DNA of 64,000 bases from contig NZ_RCWL01000004.1 in NCBI RefSeq assembly GCF_003991195.1, positions 1 to 64,000 on the forward strand, written 5' to 3'. The stretch comes from Gynurincola endophyticus (GTDB taxonomy: Bacteria > Bacteroidota > Bacteroidia > Chitinophagales > Chitinophagaceae). Each line of letters opens with the position of its first letter. Position 1 is the first letter of the stretch. Positions 33,827-44,950 of this stretch are shown piece by piece. Under the pieces are notes generated by a model that made no database searches, was not told the origin of the DNA, and was given only the letters and a program-made list of their open reading frames with translations. The translations under genes were made by a program, and so were the position numbers.

Positions 33827-36205
33827 TTATTCTGTGCGCAAGCTCTTCACCGGATTGGCAAAAGCTGCTTTGATTGCCTTGGTACAAATCGTTATAAAGG
33901 CGATTCCGAACGTTAGCAGGGCTGCTAAAGCAAAAACCCACCAGTTCAATGTTGTTTTATAGGCAAAACCTGCCAGCCAGCTATTCATTATCCAATAGCC
34001 CACCGGTAGCGCTATACAGGTAGCTATGATAACAGGTTTTAATAAGTCTTTCGATAAAAGTATTACAATACCTTTTTCTGACGATCCTAATACTTTGCGC
34101 ACACCGATTTCTTTAAAGCGTTTGATTGCAGTAAAAGAAGCTAATCCGAATAAGCCCAAACAGGCTACAAATATTGCCATACCGGCAAATATGAGTAAAA
34201 TAGTTTGCTGGCGGATGTCTTTTTTATAGAGGTCATCAAATTGTTCATCCAGGAAACTGTATTCAAAGGGATAAGAAGGTGCTGCTTTTTTATACGCTTT
34301 TTCTACCAACGCAATTCCTTCCGGAATATTCCCGGCCTGTAATCGAACAACGGCTACTCTTCTATCCGGATTCGGAGCAATAACCAGGGGTTCAATAGTA
34401 GCTTTTAAAGACTCAAAATTGAAGTCATCTACTACTCCTATTACTTGTCTTCTTTTTTCATCGCGTATGGCATTTTGCATCCATTTACCAATTGCCTGCT
34501 CAGGAGTCCAGCCTAATTTGGCTGCAGCAGTCTTATTAATCAAGAGTGCATCTGTAGTATCAGTAGCAAAATCAGGAGAAAAGTTCCTGCCGGCAATGAT
34601 TTTTAAGCCTAAAGTTTTTACAAACTCAAAATCAGTAAATTCAGTTCGGGCATTCCATTTTTCTGTATGATCCTGTACATCGAATGTTTGTGTATCAAAA
34701 AAACCGCCGGGTTCACCAGACATTAAAGCAACGGAATGCACCCCGCTTTCATTCAGTAATTCTTCTTTAAAAGAGTACCGGTTGGTGAAAATGTCCATAT
34801 TATCAATATGCAACACTAAAGTTTGCTCCTGATGATATCCCAGTTGTTTATTCTTAACAAAGTTCATTTGTTTAGTAATGATAAATACACCTATGAGCAG
34901 AAATACCGAAATACTGAATTGAATCACTACCAATACCTGTCTGAAAGAAGCACCACCTTTTCCTAAGCGTAGTTTTCCTTTTAGTGCCTGCACCGGCGAA
35001 AATGCCGATAAAAACAAAGCCGGATAACTTCCTGCCAAAAAACCGGCAATAATGATCACTCCCAGCAAAAACAGGTAAATCGGCCATGCATTCCATGAAA
35101 CAATTAATGAATAACCTAACAACTGGTTGTACCATGGCATCAGCAATAATAATAAGCCGATAGACAAAATACAAGAGATAGTGGTTAACAAAACAGATTC
35201 TCCGATAAACTGCCAGGCAATGCTGTTTCTGAGTGCTCCTAATACTTTGCGCACGCCTACTTCTTTCGAACGCTCAGCTGCGCGGATAGTAGAGAGGTTA
35301 ATAAAATTAATACAGGCGATCAGCAGTACCAGAACAGCAATAGAAAGGAAAATATAAATAACTGACTTATCTCCGTGTTTAATAGAATCATAAGCTTCAC
35401 TATCAAAATAAACTTCTTTTAAAGGAGTTAATGATAAAATAAACTCAAAGCCATACTTACGCATGTCGCTCCCCATGTATTTTTCCATGAATCCGGGAAA
35501 CTGTTTCTCAATATCGGATTTAATCACTCCCGGAGCAGTTTTAAGATAAGTGTAAATGCCGTTATTGATCCAAACGGTCATATAGCCGTAATTTTTATAA
35601 TTATCCAGAGGAACAATCAAATCAAACTCAAGATGAGAATTAGAAGGAACATCCTTTGCAATACCGGTTACAGTCAGAGGCAATGTTTTATCCAGCATGA
35701 TAGTTTGTCCCAAAGCCTCATCTATACTTCCAAAATACTTTTTAGCAGTTGTTTCGGTCAGCACTACGCTTGCAGGATTTTCTAGAACATTTTCAGCATT
35801 TCCTCTGATTAAAGGGAAAGAGAAAAACGAGAAGAAGTTAGCGTCAGTATTCAATACTTCTTTTTCCTGGAAAGACACATCGCCGATGGTAACCAGGTTA
35901 CTGTTCTGCCCCACCCGAATCACACTTTCAACCGGTCCTTTAAAATCATTTTCCATTGCAGGAGCATACAAGCCTGACACATAGGCTACATTCGCCAGTT
36001 TGTTTTCCTTTTTAAATCCACGCATCACTCTGTAAATGCGGTCACCATCTTTATGAAAATTATCAAAACTAAATTCGTTAATGATGAAAACAAAAATCAT
36101 CATACATACTGTAATACCAATTGTTAATCCGAGTATGTTAATGGAAGAAAATGCTTTATTTTTTCCAAGACTTCGCCAAGCTGTTTTCAAATAATTTTTG
36201 AACAT
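33827..36205 (-). CDS. MacB/FtsX-type ABC transporter permease (orphan)
   Basis: A 792-residue permease with the duplicated layout typical of Bacteroidota. An N-terminal transmembrane helix (about 20-42) is followed by a MacB periplasmic domain (about 45-250) and a first FtsX domain with three helices (about 285-410). A fourth helix (about 430-450) leads to a second periplasmic domain and a C-terminal FtsX domain (about 670-785). The repeated coupling sequences VGVRKVLGALRNSIAWQF and IGVRKVLGSSEKGIVILL mark the two FtsX modules. No ATPase gene is adjacent. Such proteins usually act in peptide, lipid or antimicrobial efflux. Confidence 0.85.
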   Translation of the reverse strand: MFKNYLKTAWRSLGKNKAFSSINILGLTIGITVCMMIFVFIINEFSFDNFHKDGDRIYRVMRGFKKENKLANVAYVSGLYAPAMENDFKGPVESVIRVGQNSNLVTIGDVSFQEKEVLNTDANFFSFFSFPLIRGNAENVLENPASVVLTETTAKKYFGSIDEALGQTIMLDKTLPLTVTGIAKDVPSNSHLEFDLIVPLDNYKNYGYMTVWINNGIYTYLKTAPGVIKSDIEKQFPGFMEKYMGSDMRKYGFEFILSLTPLKEVYFDSEAYDSIKHGDKSVIYIFLSIAVLVLLIACINFINLSTIRAAERSKEVGVRKVLGALRNSIAWQFIGESVLLTTISCILSIGLLLLLMPWYNQLLGYSLIVSWNAWPIYLFLLGVIIIAGFLAGSYPALFLSAFSPVQALKGKLRLGKGGASFRQVLVVIQFSISVFLLIGVFIITKQMNFVKNKQLGYHQEQTLVLHIDNMDIFTNRYSFKEELLNESGVHSVALMSGEPGGFFDTQTFDVQDHTEKWNARTEFTDFEFVKTLGLKIIAGRNFSPDFATDTTDALLINKTAAAKLGWTPEQAIGKWMQNAIRDEKRRQVIGVVDDFNFESLKATIEPLVIAPNPDRRVAVVRLQAGNIPEGIALVEKAYKKAAPSYPFEYSFLDEQFDDLYKKDIRQQTILLIFAGMAIFVACLGLFGLASFTAIKRFKEIGVRKVLGSSEKGIVILLSKDLLKPVIIATCIALPVGYWIMNSWLAGFAYKTTLNWWVFALAALLTFGIAFITICTKAIKAAFANPVKSLRTE

Positions 36206-36437
36206 ATAGAGTATAAAGTGGTTAATGTTATAAGAATACCTGTGTACGAATGCATCTCACACGTAAGGGTTTGCCAACAACTATGCCACTGCATAACTGT
36301 TTAATAACTAAACAATTGAAGAGATTAACAAGAAAATCACTGTTCGAAAGCGAACACCTGTTGTACGAATTTGTTACAGTCAGATCAGCATTAAGGCACT
36401 TGCTGGCAGCTTTAGAGTAACAAAAACCTGCTTTGTT

Positions 36438-37007
36438 TTATAAAAGGATAGTTCCCTGATAGTAAAACGTCATCTTAGAATGGCGAATAAATTCTTCTGT
36501 AGTAGTGGAGGCAGTAGCTCTATTATTAAATAGCTCAAAATAGTACTCTGTCGGATTCATCATACCCTTTCTCCAAACCCAAATAACAAAGCGTCTGGTG
36601 TGATGATCAGGATTTATTTTTGTTAATTCATTTAAACAACAAATCGATAAACTATCGTTTCTTGATAAGTTGTAGAAAATCTTTTGCTGCTGCGATAATG
36701 AATCATATGTAGAGGCTGATATTACAGGCGTTGTTTGGCCAAAAATAATATCAGGATTGAAAATACCTGCTGAAAATATTTCTTTATATTTATTATCTTT
36801 TAATTCAATGGTAAGTACTTTATCTCCGAAATGATAAAATTGGCCATCAACCACTTCCACCTTATCATTAAAACGCTGATAACTTTTTTTCTGATATTTT
36901 TTTGATCGAAATACTTCTTTTGCAAACCGGTAAATATCATTATCAGCTGTTTGACAAAAAGGTGTGTTAAAGGATAATATCATTATAATCAATAGCAGTA
37001 ACCGCAT
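36438..37007 (-). CDS. Exported hypothetical protein
   Basis: A 189-residue protein with a signal peptide (residues 1-19, ending FCQTA). The rest is a mixed alpha/beta soluble domain with a single pair of cysteines (SICCL near residue 117). No recognised family. It may be periplasmic or secreted. It is followed by a 230-base gap before the permease gene and preceded by the cupin gene on the same strand, 71 bases away. Confidence 0.6.
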   Translation of the reverse strand: MRLLLLIIMILSFNTPFCQTADNDIYRFAKEVFRSKKYQKKSYQRFNDKVEVVDGQFYHFGDKVLTIELKDNKYKEIFSAGIFNPDIIFGQTTPVISASTYDSLSQQQKIFYNLSRNDSLSICCLNELTKINPDHHTRRFVIWVWRKGMMNPTEYYFELFNNRATASTTTEEFIRHSKMTFYYQGTILL

Positions 37008-37078
37008 ATGAGTACTTTAGATTTAGTCTGCAAAAAGATATAATAAAAAGCCGGTATAGTAAATAAGTATTTTCCTAC

Positions 37079-37381
37079 TTAAGCAACAAAAAATACCCAG
37101 GTAACAAAATCTTCTGAAAAGTTTAAAAATCGATGTGGTGTTAAAGCCGGAACAAACAAGAAATCGCCTGTTTTAAAGAAGATAATTTCACCTGCCATTT
37201 CAAAATTACCCGTTCCGGCAATAATCAGGTAAAACTCATCCTGTTCGTGAGGCTGCTGATGATCTATACGATCAGGTTGATATACTTCTACCCTTAAATT
37301 GTTGTAAGCAAAAAGTGAAACAAACTCCTTTGATGATTTTTTAAGTTCACTTAAGGCTTGTTCCTGTTCAATTTTTATCAT
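37079..37381 (-). CDS. Small cupin-domain protein
   Basis: A 100-residue single-domain cupin. Metal-site residues are visible in HQQPHEQDEFYLIIAGTG (His, His, Glu) and in the second motif, FVPALTPHRFLNF. It could be a small-molecule binding or isomerase-type protein. It lies 26 bases downstream of the SDR gene and is likely cotranscribed with it and with the PanE-like gene, which suggests a shared metabolic role. Confidence 0.75.
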   Translation of the reverse strand: MIKIEQEQALSELKKSSKEFVSLFAYNNLRVEVYQPDRIDHQQPHEQDEFYLIIAGTGNFEMAGEIIFFKTGDFLFVPALTPHRFLNFSEDFVTWVFFVA

Positions 37382-37407
37382 AACCAGACGATTTATCTCC
37401 CTCTAAT

Positions 37408-38151
37408 TTAACGGCCTCCCGTAACATCAATAAATGTTCCGGTTGAGTAAGATGACTTTTCCGAAGCCAGCCATAAAATAGCTTCTGCCACTTCGCCTGC
37501 CAAACCACCTCTTTTTAAAGGAATACTTTCTTTCAAACGCTCAATCCGGTTCGGTTCCCCACCGTCAGTATGTATATCAGTATGAATAAATGCCGGTCGA
37601 ACAGCATTCACCCGGATACCTTCGTCTGCCAGTTCTTTTGACAAACCGATAGTAAAAGAATCAATAGCTCCTTTTGAAGCTGCATAATCAATATACTCAT
37701 TCGGGGCACCGGTTTTCGCTGCAATGGAAGAAACGTTTACAATGGTTCCTCCACTGCCTCCATGTTTCAAAGACATTCGTTTGATAGCTTCTCTGGCACA
37801 CAGAAACTGTGCGGTAATATTAGCAGTAAAAATGCGTTGAAAACGACTAATATCCATATCTTCAAAACGCATTTGTTTTTCCAATATCCCTGCGTTATTG
37901 ATCAATGAATGGAGGTTACCAAAAACAGTATCTGTTTCTCTAAAGAGTTTTATCACCTCTCTTTCCTGAGCAATATCAGCCTGAACTGCTATAGCTTTAC
38001 CACCATTAGCGATAATATCTTCAACAATCTTTTCAGCAGCAGCTTTATTATTGCGGTAATTTACTACTACGGAAAAACCATTTGCTGCAGCCAACAGTGC
38101 GGTAGCTGCACCAATTCCACGACTGGCTCCGGTAATGATCATTGTTTTCAT
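37408..38151 (-). CDS. SDR-family oxidoreductase
   Basis: A 247-residue short-chain dehydrogenase/reductase. It has the cofactor motif TGASRGIGAA (TGxxxGxG, residues 6-15), the NNAG motif, the catalytic Ser in VNVSSIAAKTG and YxxxK as YAASK, and a typical C-terminal end GTFIDVTGG. An Arg/Asn at the end of beta-2 (NYRNNK) suggests NADP(H). It resembles glucose-1-dehydrogenase/YgfF-like enzymes; substrate unknown. It lies eight bases downstream of the PanE-like gene, so the two probably form an operon with the cupin gene. Confidence 0.88.
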   Translation of the reverse strand: MKTMIITGASRGIGAATALLAAANGFSVVVNYRNNKAAAEKIVEDIIANGGKAIAVQADIAQEREVIKLFRETDTVFGNLHSLINNAGILEKQMRFEDMDISRFQRIFTANITAQFLCAREAIKRMSLKHGGSGGTIVNVSSIAAKTGAPNEYIDYAASKGAIDSFTIGLSKELADEGIRVNAVRPAFIHTDIHTDGGEPNRIERLKESIPLKRGGLAGEVAEAILWLASEKSSYSTGTFIDVTGGR

Positions 38152-38159
38152 ATAATATT

Positions 38160-39095
38160 TTATGAGTGATTTGTGTTAGATTTCAACTTCACTAACTCTC
38201 CCAACAGTCTTGTTTCCTTCACTTCGTTCAGCTTGTTTATTTGCGCAGCAATTCTTACTATTTCTGCATTTAAGGTATCTATTTCAGTTTCACGGTGATT
38301 CCGAATATCCTGTAAAGTTGAAATCAGCTGTCCGTCAGACAATTTACTAATCTTCAATAAACTTTCCGTAATCTCTTCCTGGCTTAAATTGATTTGCTTT
38401 TCTTTCGCAATTATTCTGCATTCGGAGATAATTCTTTGAGCAATCATCAACGCTGTTTTACTTCTGTAAAAAATACCATTATCGGCTTCCAGTAAAGAAC
38501 AAACAGAATTAAACACACAGTTTACGATTGTTTTCTTCCATACAACAGTAGCTATATTTTCTTCAACATTGAACTTAAAATGTTCGGTTGTCAGTTGATT
38601 CACTATATTCTCTAATTGCCCGGAATTACCGCGTTCAATACCCACCGGGCAACTATCCACCGGTTTAAACCTTACTAATTTATCATTCAGAACCTGGCAT
38701 GTAACAAACAATACGCAACGATAAATATTCGTGAAATTATGTTCAATAAAAGACCGCTCTACTCCCAAACCGTTTTGTAATAAAACAATCGGAGAGTGAT
38801 TGATTTTATTTTTCAACAGGCCCGCCAATCGTTCATTTCCAAAAGATTTGTTGGCGAAAACAATTGTTCCTTCTATCTGCGAATAATAATCTGGTGTGGC
38901 TATCTTTATTTTAGCTGTATGAATAATTCCGCCGGGCATTTCAACACTTATCTCCTCAGTATAATAACTGTTATTACGAACACTTCCTCTCAACAAAACC
39001 ACCTCTTTTCCTGCCAGTTGAAGAAATACAGCCAGTGACTTACCAATTGCCCCCGGTCCTATAATAAATATCTTATCAGTATTCAACGAATCCAT
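38160..39095 (-). CDS. Ketopantoate reductase (PanE/ApbA) family protein
   Basis: A 311-residue protein with the N-terminal NADP-binding motif GPGAIGKSLAVFLQLAG (about residues 13-29) and the C-terminal helical domain. The conserved catalytic lysine lies in TVVWKKTIVNCVFNSVCSLL (about 184-203), as in ApbA_C. Ketopantoate reductase makes pantoate for CoA synthesis, but panB and panC are absent here and many paralogues use other 2-oxoacids. The context (SDR, cupin) points to a paralogue in another pathway. First gene of the likely operon. Confidence 0.8.
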   Translation of the reverse strand: MDSLNTDKIFIIGPGAIGKSLAVFLQLAGKEVVLLRGSVRNNSYYTEEISVEMPGGIIHTAKIKIATPDYYSQIEGTIVFANKSFGNERLAGLLKNKINHSPIVLLQNGLGVERSFIEHNFTNIYRCVLFVTCQVLNDKLVRFKPVDSCPVGIERGNSGQLENIVNQLTTEHFKFNVEENIATVVWKKTIVNCVFNSVCSLLEADNGIFYRSKTALMIAQRIISECRIIAKEKQINLSQEEITESLLKISKLSDGQLISTLQDIRNHRETEIDTLNAEIVRIAAQINKLNEVKETRLLGELVKLKSNTNHS

Positions 39096-39206
39096 ATATA
39101 AATCATATCAGGTATAAAACAAAAGTCTAAAAAAATAGCTCGTCTGCACCGATACAGTTTTAACTAAATTATTGGTATCAGTTCGATTTGTGCCGGCTTA
39201 ATTCCT

Positions 39207-39214
39207 TAGCTTTG
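39207..39214 (+). promoter_or_regulatory. Candidate -7 promoter element of the MepB-like gene
   Basis: TAGCTTTG fits TAnnTTTG; a TTTG lies 16 bases upstream (39187-39190). Transcription would begin near 39221, downstream of the first possible start at 39188, which supports the ATG at 39233/39236. Confidence 0.4.
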
Positions 39215-39232
39215 TTTTATATACGAATCTAT

Positions 39233-39727
39233 ATGATGAGTAAAATTGTATCAATTGATAAACTGCTGCTTGATTACGGAGTATACATTACCGATATAGA
39301 GCAGGACCCCGAAAGTTCGGCTTATCAGGGATATAATTTCAAACTGAAAAACCTGAAAATAAAGTTCCGCAAAGCAAAACTAACTCCGCAAAAGTACGGA
39401 TCTTTTGTAGCTATGTGGAAGAGAAATGAATACGGCAAAACGATTCCTTTTCATATGGAAGATCAATTTGATTATTTTATTATTGCTGTAGAAAAGGGTG
39501 AAAACACCGGTATTTTTCTGTTTCCGGCAGCAGTATTGGTTACCAATAAAATCATCAGTGATTCAACCACTGAAGGTAAGAGAGGATTTAGGTTATATGC
39601 ACCGTGGGATGATGCAATAAACAAACAGGCACAAAAAACAAAACAATGGCAGTCGGCCTATTTTATTGCTTTAACAGATGAGTCAGACAGAGAAAAAAAT
39701 CCCCTTTTCAACAGTCTCCCACAGTAG
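39233..39727 (+). CDS. MepB-family protein
   Basis: A 164-residue protein with the MepB family layout: a small alpha/beta domain with ESSAYQGYNFKLKNLKIKF, KYGSFVAMWKR and DQFDYFIIAVE, closing with RGFRLYAPWD. MepB in staphylococci lies next to the MepRA multidrug efflux genes, but the protein's own role is unknown and no efflux gene is nearby here. The frame extends to 39188, but the ATG at 39233 (or the next codon at 39236) is preferred because a promoter-like TAGCTTTG lies between. Confidence 0.75.
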   Translation: MMSKIVSIDKLLLDYGVYITDIEQDPESSAYQGYNFKLKNLKIKFRKAKLTPQKYGSFVAMWKRNEYGKTIPFHMEDQFDYFIIAVEKGENTGIFLFPAAVLVTNKIISDSTTEGKRGFRLYAPWDDAINKQAQKTKQWQSAYFIALTDESDREKNPLFNSLPQ

Positions 39728-39836
39728 CAGATCAAATATCCTTTTCAGTCAATTCGCAAAAGTATTATTACCTTTATACCATTATCGGAATGAATATTTC
39801 TTAGAAAACACGGTATAAAAGTTTCAACCGAATTCT

Positions 39837-40553
39837 ATGACACAAAAGAATACAATTTATACATACCTGCTACTCTCCATCGCAATAAGCTCTTGTAACG
39901 TCTTTCAAAAGATGCGTAAAAACGAATTGGAAGATGGGTTCTATATTCAAAAATCTGATGGTGTAACACAAAAAGTATATATAGACAATGATGAAACCGA
40001 AATCAAAGTATATGATGTACGGGTAACAGACGGGCAATGGCGGATTGACACCACCCACCCTATCAATACTTACGGAAATGAAATCATTGCAGGTTCAATG
40101 ACCACTTTCAGACAGGCATCATTTGATCTTGACTTTCTTACCATTCCTTTAAAGTTCAGACCATCGCGTGCAACAGTACCTTCGCAATTAAATGCAAATT
40201 TAAACGGTGCTTTATTTGCCGGTTACCGGATTGACCGTTATTATTTAAGTTCAGCTAAAACACCTTTAGGGTTGAATTCATCAGAACGGAATGTGAACCA
40301 TTTTGCGATGTCGTTTGGTGCTTTCAGCGGATTTGGTAATACGGCCATCACGCATACAACTACTGCCAATATGATTGTACCGGAATATGATGGTATTGTA
40401 TGGTCATCAGGCGTTGCAGGTATTGTTGCTGTTAATAATGTAACGGTTGGATTGGCCATCGGTTTAGATCATCTGTTAGATAAGAACAGGAACGTATGGA
40501 TTTACCAGAACAGACCCTGGTTAGGACTTTCTTTCGGACTAAATCTGAACTAA
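39837..40553 (+). CDS. Predicted lipoprotein, unknown function
   Basis: A 238-residue protein with a lipoprotein signal peptide (lipobox ISSC, about residues 16-19). The C-terminal half is rich in Gly and alternating hydrophobic residues (YRIDRYYLSSAKT, VAGIVAVNNVTVGLAIG, PWLGLSFGLNL), suggesting a small outer-membrane beta-structure. Similar proteins of about 240 residues occur widely in Bacteroidota, without known function. A bidirectional terminator follows, shared with katG. Confidence 0.65.
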   Translation: MTQKNTIYTYLLLSIAISSCNVFQKMRKNELEDGFYIQKSDGVTQKVYIDNDETEIKVYDVRVTDGQWRIDTTHPINTYGNEIIAGSMTTFRQASFDLDFLTIPLKFRPSRATVPSQLNANLNGALFAGYRIDRYYLSSAKTPLGLNSSERNVNHFAMSFGAFSGFGNTAITHTTTANMIVPEYDGIVWSSGVAGIVAVNNVTVGLAIGLDHLLDKNRNVWIYQNRPWLGLSFGLNLN

Positions 40554-40600
40554 GTACTATTACGAAAATTATTTTTTTCTAAATTTTTATGATAACAATA

Positions 40601-40626
40601 AAAAAGGCACCTTACGGTGCCTTTTT
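40601..40626. terminator. Bidirectional terminator between lipoprotein gene and katG
   Basis: AAAAAGGCACC pairs with GGTGCCTTTTT over a short TTAC loop. A and T runs flank the stem, so it serves both convergent genes. Confidence 0.88.
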
Positions 40627-40691
40627 ACCCATTTTTAAATACCTGTCTATTTAAATTAATCTATTGATAGCCTCTTTACGAGGAATAATGA

Positions 40692-42971
<2,280 letters not shown>

Positions 42972-43028
42972 TTATTACGTTTATGGTATTGATGAACAAT
43001 CCGGGCACCTGGTATTCGTGCACAATGA

Positions 43029-43036
43029 CAAAATTA
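43029..43036 (-). promoter_or_regulatory. -7 promoter element of katG
   Basis: On the minus strand TAATTTTG fits TAnnTTTG. Transcription would start near 43022, leaving a leader of about 54 bases. The OxyR-like site lies at about -37 to -72, a suitable activator position. Confidence 0.5.
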
Positions 43037-43058
43037 TGACATTAAATCGATAATCATA

Positions 43059-43094
43059 ATCAATAAATTCTATAATTTGATAGATAAAATCTAT
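43059..43094 (-). promoter_or_regulatory. OxyR-like operator upstream of katG
   Basis: ATAGATAAAATCTAT at 43080-43094 matches the OxyR half-operator ATAGntnnnanCTAT at every fixed position. A second, degenerate copy (ATCAATAAATTCTAT, 43059-43073) lies six bases away, as in tandem OxyR sites. OxyR control of katG is established in Bacteroides; here it is inferred from sequence. Confidence 0.5.
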
Positions 43095-43234
43095 AAGACT
43101 TTGCTTCGAAAATAATTTTTGTCAATAAAGAACTGATTGTAGAACTACAGTTAACATTTTCATTTTGTTATACCTTCTTTTTATATGAGAAACAGCATTT
43201 TAATGCAAAAATTGCCCCACTGTTACCCATAAAA

Positions 43235-43261
43235 AAGAGCCTCCATATGATCGAGACTCTT
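43235..43261 (-). terminator. Intrinsic terminator after the Rrf2 operon
   Basis: On the minus strand AAGAG...CTCTT with an inner CTC/GAG pairing is followed by a T run (TTTTTTAT), 40 bases beyond the Rrf2 stop codon. The remaining bases of 42969-43302 hold the katG promoter and no gene. Confidence 0.6.
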
Positions 43262-43302
43262 GTGATTATTTGAAGATTTCTGTTATATTTTCTTATATTC
43301 TT

Positions 43303-43740
43303 TTATCTGTTCAGCGTAAAGTTGCCTTTGAGCAATTCTTCATTAAAATCACCAATGGTAGTTTCACGAAACATACGGTTCAGCTGGCGTCTTACTTTTT
43401 TGAATTCGAGGTGTAAAGGACAAGGATTTTTTTCAGAACAGTTGCTTAATCCTAATCCGCAGCCTGTAAAGGCCGTCTCTCCTTCCAGTACCGTTATTAC
43501 TGATACCAGGGGTAATTGAAGTGATTTATGTGCGATGTAAAATCCACCATTCGGTCCTTTCACCGACTGAACAATTCCTTCTTTACTCAATTTCTGCAGA
43601 ATCTTAGCCAGAAAATGTTCGGGTGAGTTGATGTTTTCAGCAATTTCTTTTAACCCTTTACGCTGTCCTTCTTTCGATTGACTGGCAATATAAAAAACAG
43701 CGCGCATGGCATATTCACAGGTTTTCGAAAAAATGCCCAT
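43303..43740 (-). CDS. Rrf2-family Fe-S-type transcriptional regulator
   Basis: A 145-residue Rrf2 protein. The winged helix covers residues about 1-70 (TCEYAMRAVFYIAS, SPEHFLAKILQKLSKEGIV). The cysteine cluster GCGLGLSNCSEKNPC gives C-x6-C-x5-C (about residues 93-106), typical of Fe-S sensors such as IscR, NsrR and RsrR. By family it senses nitric oxide, redox or Fe-S status. It is the last gene of the operon starting with the truncated haemoglobin, which favours an NO-response role. One base separates it from the gene upstream. Confidence 0.85.
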   Translation of the reverse strand: MGIFSKTCEYAMRAVFYIASQSKEGQRKGLKEIAENINSPEHFLAKILQKLSKEGIVQSVKGPNGGFYIAHKSLQLPLVSVITVLEGETAFTGCGLGLSNCSEKNPCPLHLEFKKVRRQLNRMFRETTIGDFNEELLKGNFTLNR

Positions 43741-43741
43741 G

Positions 43742-44080
43742 TTATAGTCGTCTTGATTTACGGTAGAGATCTTCTACCAGTTTTGAAGAGCGATAGCCAA
43801 AATCAGCGCCAAAGCTGTTAATGACCAATCCTTTGATATTATGTTTTTCTGAAGAAATCGCAAATACGATACTTTCGTCACCCGGATCTGTCATTCCTTC
43901 AAAACGATAAATTTCGTCAATAAAAAATTCATCTGCCGACAGTTCCAGAGAATTTTGCTGGCAATAAATACACTCTTTTTCTTCAGGAATCAGGAAATCA
44001 TAAGTATATCCTCTTTTCTGAAGGTCATTTACGGCTTCGCTCAGAGTGTCATAAGTATAACGTTTCTTATTGTTTTCCAT
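43742..44080 (-). CDS. Small conserved protein, labelled PRPP synthetase-like in Bacteroidota
   Basis: A 112-residue acidic protein with the pattern YDTLSEAVNDLQKRGYTYDF, DEIYRFEGMTDPGDESIVFA and LVINSFGADFG. Such proteins are widespread in Bacteroidota and are often labelled 'phosphoribosylpyrophosphate synthetase', although they are far too short for that enzyme (over 300 residues) and lack its PRPP loop. A CxxC (CIYC, about residues 37-40) is a possible redox or metal site. It sits between a cupin and the Rrf2 regulator in the haemoglobin operon. Confidence 0.65.
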   Translation of the reverse strand: MENNKKRYTYDTLSEAVNDLQKRGYTYDFLIPEEKECIYCQQNSLELSADEFFIDEIYRFEGMTDPGDESIVFAISSEKHNIKGLVINSFGADFGYRSSKLVEDLYRKSRRL

Positions 44081-44098
44081 ATCAGTTTTATTTATACA

Positions 44099-44437
44099 TT
44101 ATTGAATAACCTGTTCTACTCTTTTAACGGCATCTCCTTTGTGTAATGATAAGCGAACGATACTATCTTCCACTGCAAGTAAATCATGTGGTACAGCCGC
44201 TTCCAAAGTAATCAACATTCCTTCTTTTAAAAGATACCGGCTATCATTTACGCCAAAATCAATACAACCTTTTGCTACCTGCACTACTATGGGGTGCGGG
44301 GCAATATGTTTTTTCATTACCTGTTCTTTTCTGAAAACAATTCTGATTTCTTTCACTTCTGTAGTACTGAAAAATGTTTTCACGACAGGTTGATGTTCAC
44401 CATATTCAACATCATCCAAAATAGAGAACAGTTGCAT
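44099..44437 (-). CDS. Small cupin-like protein
   Basis: A 112-residue single-domain cupin-fold protein. Partial metal motifs are visible: VMKKHIAPHPIVVQVAKG (His, His) and MLITLEAAVPHDLLAVEDS (His). Such proteins occur with nitrosative-stress genes in Bacteroidota. It lies in the haemoglobin-Rrf2 operon. The enzyme role, if any, is unknown. Confidence 0.7.
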   Translation of the reverse strand: MQLFSILDDVEYGEHQPVVKTFFSTTEVKEIRIVFRKEQVMKKHIAPHPIVVQVAKGCIDFGVNDSRYLLKEGMLITLEAAVPHDLLAVEDSIVRLSLHKGDAVKRVEQVIQ

Positions 44438-44521
44438 AGTATAAATTTAATTTTTTATTACGATAAGAACTAATTAATCCGGTTAATTTTACATTACGTG
44501 ATGATTCAATTTTCTGAAGAA

Positions 44522-44950
44522 TTATACTTTTTCACGAAACAAAGAAATACCAGCTGTCATGAGTGAAGCAACTTTAACCACTTCCGAAACAGCGTACATC
44601 AGGTGTATGTTACTATGCGGAACATCCGCACCGGTAATATGCAATTCTGCACGGTGATCGAGTACCGGTAACATCCACAAGGTTTGTAACAGCACAATCA
44701 CGGCAGGTATCAGTAAGGAAATCTTTGTTTTAAGACGTAAAGTGTTGAAGGGATACAAAACCACACCGGTTACCAACAGTAAGGTGATTTCAACTTTGTT
44801 CAATGCGGCGAATACCAAACGGCCGATTCCCAGACCTAATGGCAGTGTAATACCCGGCGCCCTGAACTTTAGCCAGGCTTCCATGAAACTGATGGCCGCC
44901 ACAAAACCTATCCAGATAAAAATTGAACCGATTGCAAAGTTTTTATTCAT
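44522..44950 (-). CDS. Four-helix membrane protein in the haemoglobin operon
   Basis: A 142-residue protein with four hydrophobic segments (about 5-22, 38-62, 70-92 and 115-136). The charged inter-helix parts include FMEAWLKFRAPG, DHRAELHITGADV and HSNIHLMYAVSEVVK. The histidines near the membrane could bind haem or metal, but no family is firmly recognised. Its start overlaps the stop of the truncated haemoglobin gene by four bases, which shows translational coupling. Confidence 0.65.
   Translation of the reverse strand: MNKNFAIGSIFIWIGFVAAISFMEAWLKFRAPGITLPLGLGIGRLVFAALNKVEITLLLVTGVVLYPFNTLRLKTKISLLIPAVIVLLQTLWMLPVLDHRAELHITGADVPHSNIHLMYAVSEVVKVASLMTAGISLFREKV

Noticed and set aside
38160-39095. 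Bona fide pantothenate biosynthesis gene panE
   Set aside because: The family fits, but no panB/panC nearby and the operon with SDR and cupin points to a paralogue, so no gene symbol is given.
43742-44080. True phosphoribosylpyrophosphate synthetase
   Set aside because: 112 residues without a PRPP-binding loop cannot be that enzyme; only the inherited label matches.
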